Of a stretch of DNA of 54,493 nt, positions 41,420-49,909 are shown in pieces. Both the position numbers and the translations under genes were made by a program. The DNA comes from Janibacter limosus NBRC 16128 (GTDB lineage Bacteria; Actinomycetota; Actinomycetes; Actinomycetales; Dermatophilaceae), in assembly GCF_001570985.1 (NCBI RefSeq), contig NZ_BCSS01000023.1, forward strand, positions 1 through 54,493. Reading direction: 5' to 3'. The notes under the pieces were generated by a model that searched no databases, was not told the DNA's origin, and saw only the letters and a list, made by a program, of their open reading frames with translations. Each line of letters opens with the position of its first letter. Within the stretch, counting starts at the first letter, position 1.

Positions 41420-41892
41420 CACGACCACCCTCCGATGACCTCGCGCGCTGCCGTGGCAGAGCGGGAAAAGCTGGTGGCGTCGGCCTCGAGCGCGCCGAAC
41501 TGTCGCGGGTAGAACTCCTCGATGAGCGCGGCCAGATGAGCGGGGCCCCGCTCACGCAGGTCGGAGGCCGTCATCGTGTCGGCCTCGAGCCCGCTGGCCT
41601 TGCTGACAAAACCACGCACGACCTTGGACAGCTCGTGGTGCCCGCGGCGAGGCGTCATCGTGTCGGTGCGCACCGCCTTGTCGACGTGGTCGATGCGGCG
41701 CAGGGCGTCCCGGCGCAGCTTGGCCAGCGCGGCCGGCGGCAGCGACCCGTGACCGTCCTGCGCCTCGGGGCGGCGGGTGAGCATCCAGATCGCGACGGCC
41801 CAGATGACCAGACCGAAGATGATGAAGGCCCCCAGCACCGGCCAGGTGATGGAGTAGTCCTGAGGAGCGAGGTAGATCGGGTCAGCGTCCAC
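41419..41892 (-). CDS. Membrane protein of the MoxR/VWA cluster (DUF4381-like)
   Basis: Protein of 157 residues with one membrane helix (WPVLGAFIIFGLVIWAVAIWML, about 17-38) followed by a helical cytoplasmic part (LAKLRRDALRRIDHVDKAV, HELSKVVRGFVSKASG, LIEEFYPRQFG). Such a gene stands between DUF58 and VWA genes in most MoxR clusters and resembles the DUF4381 type. GTG at 41892 lies within the end of the DUF58 gene (11-base overlap). Probably a linker of the complex in the membrane. Confidence 0.75.
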   Translation of the reverse strand: MDADPIYLAPQDYSITWPVLGAFIIFGLVIWAVAIWMLTRRPEAQDGHGSLPPAALAKLRRDALRRIDHVDKAVRTDTMTPRRGHHELSKVVRGFVSKASGLEADTMTASDLRERGPAHLAALIEEFYPRQFGALEADATSFSRSATAAREVIGGWS

Positions 41893-42763
41893 GACGCCTC
41901 TTCTCCAGCATGCGCACGATCATCGGCACGACCTCGTCGGTGTGGCCCGCCCGGGCGGAGGAGACATCGGTGCGACGCAGCATGGTCTCGACATCGGCCC
42001 GCCGGGTCCCCTCGGAGCGGCCGAACTCCTCGGCCAGGCGCCGGTCGGTGGCCAGCAGGTCGGGCAGCGTGTGGTCGGCCGCCACATCACGCACCCGCGC
42101 GTCGGCGCCGACACCGAGCGGGTTGAGGTCCGCGACATCGACCCACAGGACCTCGTGGCGCAGCCGCAGCGTGCGCAGGGTGTCCTCGACGAGCGCCGGC
42201 TCGACGCCGTCGTCGGCGATGATCAGCAGGACCTTGCGTCCTGTGACATTGCGGCTGATGTGCCGCAGCAGTCCCGGCAGGTCCGAAGGGGGGGAGTCGG
42301 GCTGGGAGAGGGTCAGCACCTCCTGCAGGAGGTGCTCGAGGTGCCCCTCGGAGCTGCGGGCCCGGGTGGCGTGGATCCGACCGGGGCCTCCGCTGATCAT
42401 CGACACGTCGTCACCGTGGCGCACGGCCAGCCAGCCCAGGACACCGGCCGCGAGCACGGCGATGTCCCGCTTGGGCTCGCCACCTGCGGCGGTCGCAGCC
42501 ATCTCCCGACCGGCGGGCATGACGACGACGAGCGAGAAGTGCCGCTCGGCGACATACCGCTTGATGAGCATCGAGCCGTGACGGGCGGAGGCACGCCAGT
42601 CGATGTCACGGATGTCGTCACCGACGGCGTACTCGCGCAGGTCGTCGAAGTCCATCGAACGGCCCTTGTGGACAGAGGCGTAGCCACCGTCGAGCAGCGC
42701 GACCGAGCGACGTCGGACGTGGATCGACAGCTTGCCCTTGACCTTGTGCACGAGGCGGGTCAT
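41882..42763 (-). CDS. DUF58 domain protein
   Basis: Soluble protein of 293 residues. The DUF58 signature is REYAVGDDIRDIDWRASARHG (about residues 44-64) preceded by GGYASVHKGRSMDFDDL; a VWA-like fold continues (SLVVVMPAGREM, KVLLIIADDG). DUF58 genes follow moxR genes almost everywhere; the product is considered an adaptor or substrate of the ATPase. ATG at 42763 with GAGG, nine bases after the moxR stop. Confidence 0.93.
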   Translation of the reverse strand: MTRLVHKVKGKLSIHVRRRSVALLDGGYASVHKGRSMDFDDLREYAVGDDIRDIDWRASARHGSMLIKRYVAERHFSLVVVMPAGREMAATAAGGEPKRDIAVLAAGVLGWLAVRHGDDVSMISGGPGRIHATRARSSEGHLEHLLQEVLTLSQPDSPPSDLPGLLRHISRNVTGRKVLLIIADDGVEPALVEDTLRTLRLRHEVLWVDVADLNPLGVGADARVRDVAADHTLPDLLATDRRLAEEFGRSEGTRRADVETMLRRTDVSSARAGHTDEVVPMIVRMLEKRRRGR

Positions 42764-42771
42764 GACGTCCT

Positions 42772-43764
42772 CTACGGAGTACGCACGGCGCGCACGATGG
42801 CGTCGATGATCGTCTCGACACGCACATCGTCCGCGGTGGCCTCGTAGGTGAGCAGCACGCGGTGGCGCAGCACGCGGTGGGCCAGGTGGCGCACGTCCTC
42901 AGGGATCACGTGGTCGCGTCCCTGGAGCAGAGCGGCAGCCCGGGAGGCCTTGGCGAAAGCGATGGACGCACGGGGGCTCGCACCGATCTCGACATAGCGA
43001 GCCAGCTCCGGGGGCATGACCTTGCCCGGTGTCCGGGTCGCGGCCACGATGAAGGTGATGTAGTCGAGGATCGCCTTGTCCAGGTAGACCGAGGCGGCCA
43101 GTCGCTGCAGCTCGCGAGCGTCGGCCACGTCGATCATGGCGCGGTCGGGCTGGTCGAAGACGCCGGCGTCGATGCGGCGCACGACCTCGGCCTCCTCTGC
43201 GGGGCTCGGGTAGTCGAGCAGGTCCTTGAGCATGAAGCGGTCGAGCTGCGCTTCGGGCAGGACATAGGTGCCCTCCTGCTCGATGGGGTTCTGCGTCGCC
43301 AGCACGAGGAAGGGCTCGGGGACCTTGAAGACCTGGCCGCCGATGGAGGTCTGCCGCTCCTGCATCGCCTCGAGCATCGCCGACTGCGTCTTGGCCGAGC
43401 TGCGGTTGATCTCGTCCAGCAGCACGAAGTTGGCGTGCACCGGCCCCAGCTGGGTGACGAACTTGCCCTGGCTGGCGTCGTAGACCTGGGTGCCGACGAT
43501 GTCGCTGGGCAACAGGTCGGGCGTGCACTGGATCCGCTTGAAGGAACCACCGATCGCGGTCGCGAGCGCGTGCGCCGCCGTCGTCTTGGCCAGACCGGGC
43601 ACGGACTCCAGCAGGACGTGCCCGCTGGTCATCAGACCGATCAGGAGGGTCTCGCGCAGCCTCTTCTGGCCGACGACCTTCGCCTCGAAGCCCTTGTCGA
43701 CCGAGGCGACGAGGCTACGGGCCCGCTCCAGCTGGTCCTTGCTGATCCTGCTCGTGGGCGGCAC
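42772..43764 (-). CDS. moxR: MoxR family AAA+ ATPase
   Basis: Chaperone-like ATPase of 330 residues. Walker A is LLESVPGLAKTTAAHAL (about 60-76), Walker B FVLLDEINRSSAKTQSAMLEAM, sensor 1 LATQNPIEQEGTYVLPEAQLDRF, then the lid with the sensor 2 arginine. GTG at 43764 is fixed by GGGGAG; the upstream in-frame extension lacks conservation. First gene of a six-gene operon with DUF58, a small membrane protein, two VWA proteins and a charged anchor protein, a set linked to cell envelope stress in other bacteria. Confidence 0.95.
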   Translation of the reverse strand: MPPTSRISKDQLERARSLVASVDKGFEAKVVGQKRLRETLLIGLMTSGHVLLESVPGLAKTTAAHALATAIGGSFKRIQCTPDLLPSDIVGTQVYDASQGKFVTQLGPVHANFVLLDEINRSSAKTQSAMLEAMQERQTSIGGQVFKVPEPFLVLATQNPIEQEGTYVLPEAQLDRFMLKDLLDYPSPAEEAEVVRRIDAGVFDQPDRAMIDVADARELQRLAASVYLDKAILDYITFIVAATRTPGKVMPPELARYVEIGASPRASIAFAKASRAAALLQGRDHVIPEDVRHLAHRVLRHRVLLTYEATADDVRVETIIDAIVRAVRTP

Positions 43765-43816
43765 GTCGCTCCCCTTCGCTGCTGTGGTCGATGACGCGGC
43801 CACTCTACGTAGTCGA

Positions 43817-43860
43817 GCGGAGGGTGGCACTGGGGAGGACTCCCCGGCGCCACCCTCCGC
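43817..43860 (-). terminator. Strong terminator hairpin after the secreted hydrolase gene
   Basis: GCGGAGGGTGGC (43817-43828) pairs perfectly with GCCACCCTCCGC (43849-43860); a smaller GGGGA/TCCCC stem fills the loop. It follows the stop of the hydrolase gene at 43873 by 12 bases and separates it from the moxR promoter. Confidence 0.8.
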
Positions 43861-43872
43861 TGCCGTCGCGAC

Positions 43873-45951
43873 TCAGCTGGTGATCCGCACCTCGTGCAGC
43901 GAGACGCCGTACCGGGTCGCCCGCTGGTCCGTCACGACCCGCACGTACCTCGTGGAGGTGGCCGGGAGCGTGATGGAGTCCAGTCCGCCGTCGCTGCCGG
44001 TCACCGTCTTGGCGGTCGTCCAGCGTGACCCGTCGAGGCTGGTCTGCAGCCGGTAGTCCCGGGCGTGGGCCGCCTCCCAGTCGAGGGTGACGCGACGCAC
44101 GAGTCGCGGGGTGCCGAGGTCGACCCGCCACCAGGCGTTGTCACCCCAGGCGCTCGCCCATCGGGTCGAGGACCGGTCGTCGATCGCATTGCCGGCCCGG
44201 AGCGAGCCCAGGAGGGTGAACTCCGTCGAGCTCGCGGTGGCGACGCCTCCCTTCGTCAGGTCGGCGCCCTCCTGCCAGCCGGTCGTGGAGGCCCAGGTGC
44301 GCAGGTAGGACTCCGGCCCACGCAGCAGGTCCGAGACGACCTGCTCACCCTGCGTGCCGCCGACCGTGCGCATGTCCTGCACCCAGTCCGGGATCATCCC
44401 GTAGTGGGCGACGCCGTCGCTGTTGTAGTCCCAGACGCGCTTGCCGGTGACCTGGCGGTCGACGCTGCCCTTGCCCGTGACCGGGGCGAAGGGGTAGCGC
44501 AGCGGCGAGGTTGCGGCGTCCTCACGCGGCGGAGGGGTCCCACCGAAGCCGTTCATGTCCATGCCGAAGCCGTAGCCGACGTCGTACTTCTGCCGGATCG
44601 GCCGCTCGGCCGCGCCCTCCTTGACGAAGCTGCGCGAGTCGTGGCCGTACTGGGTGATGAAGCCCCCGAGTCGGTAGACCCGCTCGGTGAAGTGCTTGTC
44701 CATCCACGAGTGGCTGGAGATCACGCCCGGGTAGCCCTCGGACTCGAGGATCTCCATCGTGCGCTTGGCCGCCTTGACGCCCTGGTGGTCGATCTCGACC
44801 ATCAGGTCTCGATCCATCATCCCGCGCAGGGCGTACTCGCCGAGCGAGGTCAGTCCGCGCTTGTTGCAGTGCGGCCCCTCCGGATAGATCGGCAGCACCT
44901 GCCCGGGCACGAGGTCGGCGACCTTGGGCGGGATGACCCCGCCGAGGACCGTGTTGTCGTGCAGCTCGGTCTTGCACTGCTCCACCTGCCAGAACTGCCC
45001 GGTGGACAGGAAGTTGCCGACGTTGACGATGATCCCCTGCGTCTCGGCGTCGAAGCGGACCCCGCAGAGCGCGTTGTCGAACTTGTGGCACAGGTACATC
45101 GAGCGAATGCCCAGCTCCTTGACCTCGTCGAGGCCCGCGTCGATCTGCTGCTTGGTGCAGTGCGCGATCCCGAGGGTCATGCCACAGCCGAAGGGAGCGG
45201 ATACCTCCATGCCGAGGATGACGGCCATCTTGCCCTGCTCGATGTAGCGGCGGGCCTCCTGCGGCGAGTAGGCGATGCGGAACCAGCCCTTGCCCGGGCC
45301 GCCGTGCCGGGCGTCGATGAAGGCCTCCAGCTCCTTGGTCTTCTGCACCTGCCGCCGCACGACGTCCATGTCATTGCACGAGCTGGTGTTGATCTGCGTC
45401 GGCAGGGAGCACAGGACGCTGTTGTTGACCGTGTCCGCGACCATGATCCGCTGGCCACCGCGCCAGGCCCGCTCGATCCAGCGGTAGTACATCTGCTGGT
45501 GGGTCATCGAGGACCACTTCGGCCCGTCGGCGAAGGAGGGGTAGAGCTCCGTGGAGTGCGGGTCGAGCGGCCCCTTGCCCTCGCTGTGCGTGAGGTTCTC
45601 GATGAGCGCGGTGCGTCCGTCGGTGCCGTGGCTGTGGCAGTCGGTGAGGGCGTCCTCGATGCCCAGCTCGCTGAAGGTCTTGCCGCAGACGATGTCACCG
45701 CCGAAGCCCTCGTTGGACATCAGGTGCGTGTGCGCGTCGATGAGCCCGCGGACCTCCCCCTGCGGCGTCGTCCCGGTGAGCGGTGCCCCGGTGATGTTGA
45801 GCTCGGAGTCCTTGGGCTGCGGGTCACTCTGCTCGTACCAGGGCGTGGAGCCGGCGCTGGCGCCCGTCGCGGTCATCCCGAGGATGACGGCCAGCACGAG
45901 CAGGACGAAGGGGAGGGACCGACGGCGCTGTCGGCGGCGGGCAGGGAACAC
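43873..45951 (-). CDS. Secreted metal-dependent hydrolase with F5/8C domain
   Basis: Exported protein of 692 residues. A basic start and hydrophobic core (SLPFVLLVLAVILGMTATGASA) form the signal peptide. The TIM-barrel hydrolase part has LIDAHTHLMSNEGFGGD (HxH), DCHSHGTDG, MVEIDHQGVKA, and VISSHSWMD as likely metal ligands, in the style of amidohydrolases and membrane dipeptidases. The last 150 residues form a discoidin/F5-8C domain (ASSTEFTLLGSLRAGNAIDD, WWRVDLGTPRLV, TRYVRVVTD), which usually binds carbohydrates. GTG at 45951 with AGGAG. The substrate is unknown; degradation of a wall or environmental polymer is a guess. Confidence 0.82.
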   Translation of the reverse strand: MFPARRRQRRRSLPFVLLVLAVILGMTATGASAGSTPWYEQSDPQPKDSELNITGAPLTGTTPQGEVRGLIDAHTHLMSNEGFGGDIVCGKTFSELGIEDALTDCHSHGTDGRTALIENLTHSEGKGPLDPHSTELYPSFADGPKWSSMTHQQMYYRWIERAWRGGQRIMVADTVNNSVLCSLPTQINTSSCNDMDVVRRQVQKTKELEAFIDARHGGPGKGWFRIAYSPQEARRYIEQGKMAVILGMEVSAPFGCGMTLGIAHCTKQQIDAGLDEVKELGIRSMYLCHKFDNALCGVRFDAETQGIIVNVGNFLSTGQFWQVEQCKTELHDNTVLGGVIPPKVADLVPGQVLPIYPEGPHCNKRGLTSLGEYALRGMMDRDLMVEIDHQGVKAAKRTMEILESEGYPGVISSHSWMDKHFTERVYRLGGFITQYGHDSRSFVKEGAAERPIRQKYDVGYGFGMDMNGFGGTPPPREDAATSPLRYPFAPVTGKGSVDRQVTGKRVWDYNSDGVAHYGMIPDWVQDMRTVGGTQGEQVVSDLLRGPESYLRTWASTTGWQEGADLTKGGVATASSTEFTLLGSLRAGNAIDDRSSTRWASAWGDNAWWRVDLGTPRLVRRVTLDWEAAHARDYRLQTSLDGSRWTTAKTVTGSDGGLDSITLPATSTRYVRVVTDQRATRYGVSLHEVRITS

Positions 45952-46058
45952 GGCGGGGCTCCTGGGTCAGTGGCGGGAGGAGACGTGACCTGAGGCTACC
46001 GACGAGTAACTCATTTGTATACCGTTGGGTAACTTGTCGGCTCCGTAGGGTTCAGGGC

Positions 46059-47423
46059 ATGCCCGCGCCCGACCCGTCACCCGTGACGATCCAGGCCGGC
46101 CCGCGCGAGATCCTCGGGCTGGCCGTCCCCGCCTTCCTCGCCCTCGTCGCCGAGCCGCTCTTCCTCATGGTCGACGCGGCCGTCGTCGGTCGTCTCGGAG
46201 TCGTGCCGCTCGCCGGGCTCGGCGCAGCGAGCTCCGTCCTCCTCACTGCGGCAGGGGTCTTCGTCTTCCTCGCCTACGGCACGACGAGCGTCGTCGCGCG
46301 CCAGTACGGCGCCGGATCACGACGCGGGGCCCTCGAGCTCGGGATCGGCGGGGTGTGGCTGGCCGGCGGCCTCGGGCTGCTCGCCGCACTCGCCGTCGGG
46401 GTCGGTGCCCGTCCGCTCGCCGCAGGCTTCAGCTCCTCCCCCGCCGCGCTCGACCAGGCCGTCATCTACCTGCGGGTCAGCGCCCTGGGGCTGCCGGCGA
46501 TGCTCCTCGTGCTCTCGGCGACCGGCATCCTGCGCGGTCTGCAGGACACCCGGACACCGCTGGTCGTCGCCACCGTCGGCTTCGGCGCCAATGCCGTGCT
46601 GTCCGTCCTCCTCGTCCTCGGGCTCGACCAGGGCATCGCCGGTGCCGCGTGGGGCACGGTCATCGCGCAGTGGGGCATGGCGCTCGCGCTGCTGGCCGTC
46701 GTCCTGCGCGGAGGACGCGCGGTGGGCGCCTCCCTGCGCCCGCACGTGGGCCGCGTCGTCGGGGCCGCCCTCGACGGGCTGCCGCTGCTCGTGCGCACCC
46801 TGGCGCTGCGCGCGGTCATCCTGCTCACCGTGGCGGCGGCAGCATCCTTCGGGGACATCCCGCTCGCCTCCTACCAGGTGACAACGACCGTCTGGTCGCT
46901 CCTCGTCTTCGCGCTGGATGCGCTCGCCATCGCCGGGCAGGCGCTCACCGGCGCACAGCTGGGCAGCGGCGACGCGCGAGGGGCCCGCGCCGCCACGGCG
47001 CTCATGGTGCGGTGGGGGGTGTGGGGCGGGGTCGTCCTCGGCGTCGTGATCCTCGCGCTGCACAGGGTGCTGCCGGCCTTCTTCACCGACGATCCTGCCG
47101 TGCGCAGCGCCATCGCCGCGGGTCTGATCGTCGTGGCCCTCGGCCAGCCGCTCGCCGGGTACGTCTTCGTCATCGACGGTGTGCTCATCGGTGCCGGCGA
47201 TGGCCGGTGGCTGGCCGGGTCGATGGCCCTGGTCCTGCTCGCCTACCTGCCCGTCGTGCTCCTGGCCCGCGCCATCGGCGACGGCCACGGTCCCGAGGTG
47301 GCCGTCGTCACGCTGTGGATCGCCTTCACTGTCTTCATGGCGGTGCGCGGTTTCTTCATGGCCTGGCGCATCCGTGGAGACGCGTGGGCTGTGACCGGCG
47401 CCCAACGCCCCCGGCGGAGCTGA
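46059..47423 (+). CDS. MATE family efflux transporter (DinF-like)
   Basis: Cation-coupled exporter of 454 residues with 12 hydrophobic segments in two repeats. EILGLAVPAFLALVAEPLFLMVDAAVVGRLG is the typical opening, QYGAGSRRGALE and QLGSGDARGARAA are the paired loops after helices 2 and 8, and RGLQDTRTPLVVATVG follows helix 5. A MATE gene is commonly found between rplI and dnaB in actinobacteria, so this one probably marks the old neighbourhood. An AT-richer promoter region with GTATAC (46016-46021) lies upstream. Confidence 0.93.
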   Translation: MPAPDPSPVTIQAGPREILGLAVPAFLALVAEPLFLMVDAAVVGRLGVVPLAGLGAASSVLLTAAGVFVFLAYGTTSVVARQYGAGSRRGALELGIGGVWLAGGLGLLAALAVGVGARPLAAGFSSSPAALDQAVIYLRVSALGLPAMLLVLSATGILRGLQDTRTPLVVATVGFGANAVLSVLLVLGLDQGIAGAAWGTVIAQWGMALALLAVVLRGGRAVGASLRPHVGRVVGAALDGLPLLVRTLALRAVILLTVAAAASFGDIPLASYQVTTTVWSLLVFALDALAIAGQALTGAQLGSGDARGARAATALMVRWGVWGGVVLGVVILALHRVLPAFFTDDPAVRSAIAAGLIVVALGQPLAGYVFVIDGVLIGAGDGRWLAGSMALVLLAYLPVVLLARAIGDGHGPEVAVVTLWIAFTVFMAVRGFFMAWRIRGDAWAVTGAQRPRRS

Positions 47424-47472
47424 ACCAGACCAGCCCGGAGCGGCGTGCCGCGGCCGAGCTGGAGGAGAGAGA

Positions 47473-48090
47473 TCAGGCGACGGCGGGGCGGGTGCTGTCG
47501 GCGTAGGAGTACCAGCCCTGCCCGGCGAGCGCCTCGGCGATCCGCTGGCGACCCGCGGCTCCCTCGGAGCGCACGACCGCCAGCTCCGACGGACGAAGGG
47601 GGACCAGGGTCAGCACGCGCACCCGGCCACCGTCGATGTCGATCTCACCCGCACGTCCGGGGAGCTCGACGCCGACGAGTGCGCCGAGGCAGCCATCAGC
47701 CAGCCAGTCGGCGGGCGCGTGCTCACCGGAGAGCTCGAGCGAGAGGACACCGTGGTCGGTGAGAGCCTGCCCGAGGCTGTCGCCCGCGCCGGCGAGCGCA
47801 CCAGCAGCCTCCTCCAGTGCGGCGGTGAGCCACCGCCCTTCGCCCGTCGGCCCTGCACCCAGCTCACGGCCCTCGATGTACAGCTCGATCCCGGGGCCGG
47901 ACGCGTCGCTCAGCCCATCGGTGGCGACCACGCCGGAGTGCGGGGTGGTCACCATGACGTAGGTGGAGGTGCCGGCAGGCCACAAGGCTGCCTCGTCGGC
48001 GTCCCCGAGGGCCCCGTGCAGGCCTGCGACCGTACCGACGCCGCGCCAGAACTCTGCTCGCCGGCCACGGGTGGGGTCGGTCTGATCCAT
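47473..48090 (-). CDS. SUFU-like (suppressor of fused) family protein
   Basis: Soluble protein of 205 residues. The pattern STYVMVTTPHSGVVATDGLSD, GIELYIEGREL and GVELPGRAGEIDIDGGRVRVLTLVPLRPSE resembles bacterial suppressor-of-fused domains, where the conserved VxLxPLxPxE strand follows. Bacterial members often appear as immunity-like or regulatory proteins, but nothing in the context supports that here. ATG at 48090 is preferred; a GTG three codons upstream is possible. It is monocistronic, downstream of the MATE gene on the other strand. Confidence 0.6.
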   Translation of the reverse strand: MDQTDPTRGRRAEFWRGVGTVAGLHGALGDADEAALWPAGTSTYVMVTTPHSGVVATDGLSDASGPGIELYIEGRELGAGPTGEGRWLTAALEEAAGALAGAGDSLGQALTDHGVLSLELSGEHAPADWLADGCLGALVGVELPGRAGEIDIDGGRVRVLTLVPLRPSELAVVRSEGAAGRQRIAEALAGQGWYSYADSTRPAVA

Positions 48091-48142
48091 GGAAGTCACC
48101 CCTGCATACTGCCCGCTGCCCGGGGCAGACGGAAGTCGGAGA

Positions 48143-48183
48143 CCACGACGCAGGGGGCCCGCCGTCGTGGCGAACCCCCTGCG
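48143..48183 (-). terminator. Two mutually exclusive hairpins after the DUF3352 gene
   Basis: CGCAGGGGG (48149-48157) pairs with CCCCCTGCG (48175-48183). The overlapping alternative pairs CCACGACG (48143-48150) with CGTCGTGG (48163-48170). They lie 29 bases after the DUF3352 stop. Simple termination is likely, but the exclusive pairing resembles attenuator architecture. Confidence 0.65.
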
Positions 48184-48211
48184 ATGGAGCGTGTCGAGCG
48201 CTGTCAGCAGC

Positions 48212-49816
48212 TCACTTGGTCGTCAGGCGGAGCCGGTAGTCGGCGTGGTCGCCCTCGCCGCTCATCGAGAACCCGACCGCGGACAGCGGCGCCAGGTTGG
48301 CCTTGGTCTCGTCGTCCATCTCGGAGCCGAAGGTCTCGACGATCTTGCTGACGTCGACGTAGGCGACCGAGCCCGCCTTGTCGGCGTCCGGCACCGCGTC
48401 CTTGAAGGCATCAGTGTCGCCGAGGCCGGAGCCATTGCTGATCTCGTCGGCATAGCCGGCGTTGGTCGCGACGACGGTGCGGTTGTCGCCCGCATCCTTG
48501 ACGCTCAGCTGCGGACCGCTGGAGGAGTAGGACGAACCGGAGTCCACCGTGCTGACGAGCGTGTCGATCACTCCGCGGTCGCCGTTGGTGACCAGGGCGA
48601 CCTTGGGCTCATTGGCGTCGGGGCCCAGGGCGATGGTGGTCTCACTGCCGACGGCCTTGGCCACGTCCTCCGGGACCGACAGGCCGGTCTCGCTGGTGAA
48701 GGAGTCCAGACCCTCCTGCCAGTCGTCGCCGAGGGCCTCGCGGGCGCTCTTGTCGATGTCGGGCCAGGCCTTGCGCAGCGACTCGTCCAGGCCGGTCATG
48801 GAGAAGGCCGCCAGGGTGGAGGTCGGCAGGTCGCCGATGGCGGTGCCGTCCCCACCGGGGACGGCGTCCTGCGGCAGGGCATTGGCCACGCCCGCGAGCT
48901 CCAGCGTGGGTCCGTCGAAGCGCAGCGCCATCGCGAAGCGTCCCTGGCCCTGGGTCTTGCCCGTCATGCCCGAGCCCAGCATGCTGTCGAAGGCGCCCAG
49001 CTGGGTGCCGTCGAGCCACGCCGACGCGATGCCGTCCTCGCCGAGGTCGCCCATGTCCTGGGAGAAGTTGTCGTTGTCCTCGAGGGACCCGCTCTTGGTG
49101 TCGTTGACCGCCTTGTCGACGACCGACTGCTCGTCACCGCAGATCGCGAAGTCCGGCTGGACGGAGCAGTACCCACCGTCGCCCGTCATCTTGGCCAGAC
49201 CCTGCGTGGCGGCGTCCTCGTCGGTGCTGGCCAGGGCCATGACCACCCCCGGGTCGCCACCATCCCCGCTGGGCACGACAGCCATGCCGATGCGCTGGCC
49301 CAGCCACGGCTCGACATCCTGGGCATAGTCGACGCCCTGGAACTCGCCATCGTCCTGGAGCGACTCGAAGATCTCCTTGCGCAGGTCACCGTTTTCGTCG
49401 ATGCCGTTGACGGCGTCCTGCGCCCCGGGGAACTTGCGGATGAACCTGAAGCCATCGAGCTTCTGGTCCGCGGAGGGGTCGAGATCGATCTTGGCGAAGG
49501 CGATCGAGTTGCCGGGCAGCGCCGCTTCGGGCTGCGCGCCGCCGCCGTTGATCTTGCTGTAGGCAAACACGGCGCCGCCGCCGAGGAGACCCAGCGAGAG
49601 CACGCCGGCCGCTCCGAAGGCGCCCCACTTGAGCGCCTTGTTGGATCGCGGGGCCTGCGGCGTGGGCTGGTGGCCCCACTGCGCGGGCTGCTGCTGCCCC
49701 TGGAAGGGTGCCTGACCGTAGCCCTGCGGCGGCTGTGGCTGACCGTAACCCTGCGGGGGCTGCGGCTGGCCGTAGCCGGGGGTGGGCGGTTGCTGGCCGT
49801 AGGGCGGCATGGTCAT
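48212..49816 (-). CDS. DUF3352 domain membrane-anchored protein
   Basis: Protein of 534 residues. The N-terminal 55 residues are Pro/Gln/Gly/Tyr repeats (GYGQPQPPQ repeated), then one membrane helix (WGAFGAAGVLSLGLLGGGAVFAYSK) and a large extracellular domain of the DUF3352 type (LPGNSIAFAKIDLDPSADQK, GQRIGMAVVP, YCSVQPDFAICGD, TLAAFSMTGLDESL). Such proteins are frequent in actinobacteria; their role at the cell surface is unknown. The gene begins with two near ATGs (49816, 49810) directly below a large inverted repeat that contains the SD. Confidence 0.85.
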   Translation of the reverse strand: MTMPPYGQQPPTPGYGQPQPPQGYGQPQPPQGYGQAPFQGQQQPAQWGHQPTPQAPRSNKALKWGAFGAAGVLSLGLLGGGAVFAYSKINGGGAQPEAALPGNSIAFAKIDLDPSADQKLDGFRFIRKFPGAQDAVNGIDENGDLRKEIFESLQDDGEFQGVDYAQDVEPWLGQRIGMAVVPSGDGGDPGVVMALASTDEDAATQGLAKMTGDGGYCSVQPDFAICGDEQSVVDKAVNDTKSGSLEDNDNFSQDMGDLGEDGIASAWLDGTQLGAFDSMLGSGMTGKTQGQGRFAMALRFDGPTLELAGVANALPQDAVPGGDGTAIGDLPTSTLAAFSMTGLDESLRKAWPDIDKSAREALGDDWQEGLDSFTSETGLSVPEDVAKAVGSETTIALGPDANEPKVALVTNGDRGVIDTLVSTVDSGSSYSSSGPQLSVKDAGDNRTVVATNAGYADEISNGSGLGDTDAFKDAVPDADKAGSVAYVDVSKIVETFGSEMDDETKANLAPLSAVGFSMSGEGDHADYRLRLTTK

Positions 49817-49822
49817 GGTGGT

Positions 49823-49891
49823 CTCCCCGATGGTCGTGGTGGTGGCTTACCAAAATCTTACGATTCGGCCACCGACCACGACCATGGGGAG
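49823..49891 (-). promoter_or_regulatory. Large inverted repeat upstream of the DUF3352 gene
   Basis: Arms of 23 paired bases with two single-base bulges: CTCCCC-g-ATGGTCGTGGT-GGTGGC on the left and GCCACC-g-ACCACGACCAT-GGGGAG on the right, loop of about 21 AT-rich bases. On the minus strand the second arm ends in GGGGAG, the SD of the gene, so the hairpin in RNA would hide it. The loop contains TAAGAT, a possible -10 box; transcription from there would avoid the hairpin. It can also end the upstream OmpA-type gene. Confidence 0.75.
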
Positions 49892-49909
49892 GACTACCCA
49901 TCTCGGTGC

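Noticed and set aside
44065-45993. Plus-strand open frame of 642 codons
   Set aside because: Mirror of the secreted hydrolase gene, whose signal peptide, metal motifs and F5/8C domain are clear.
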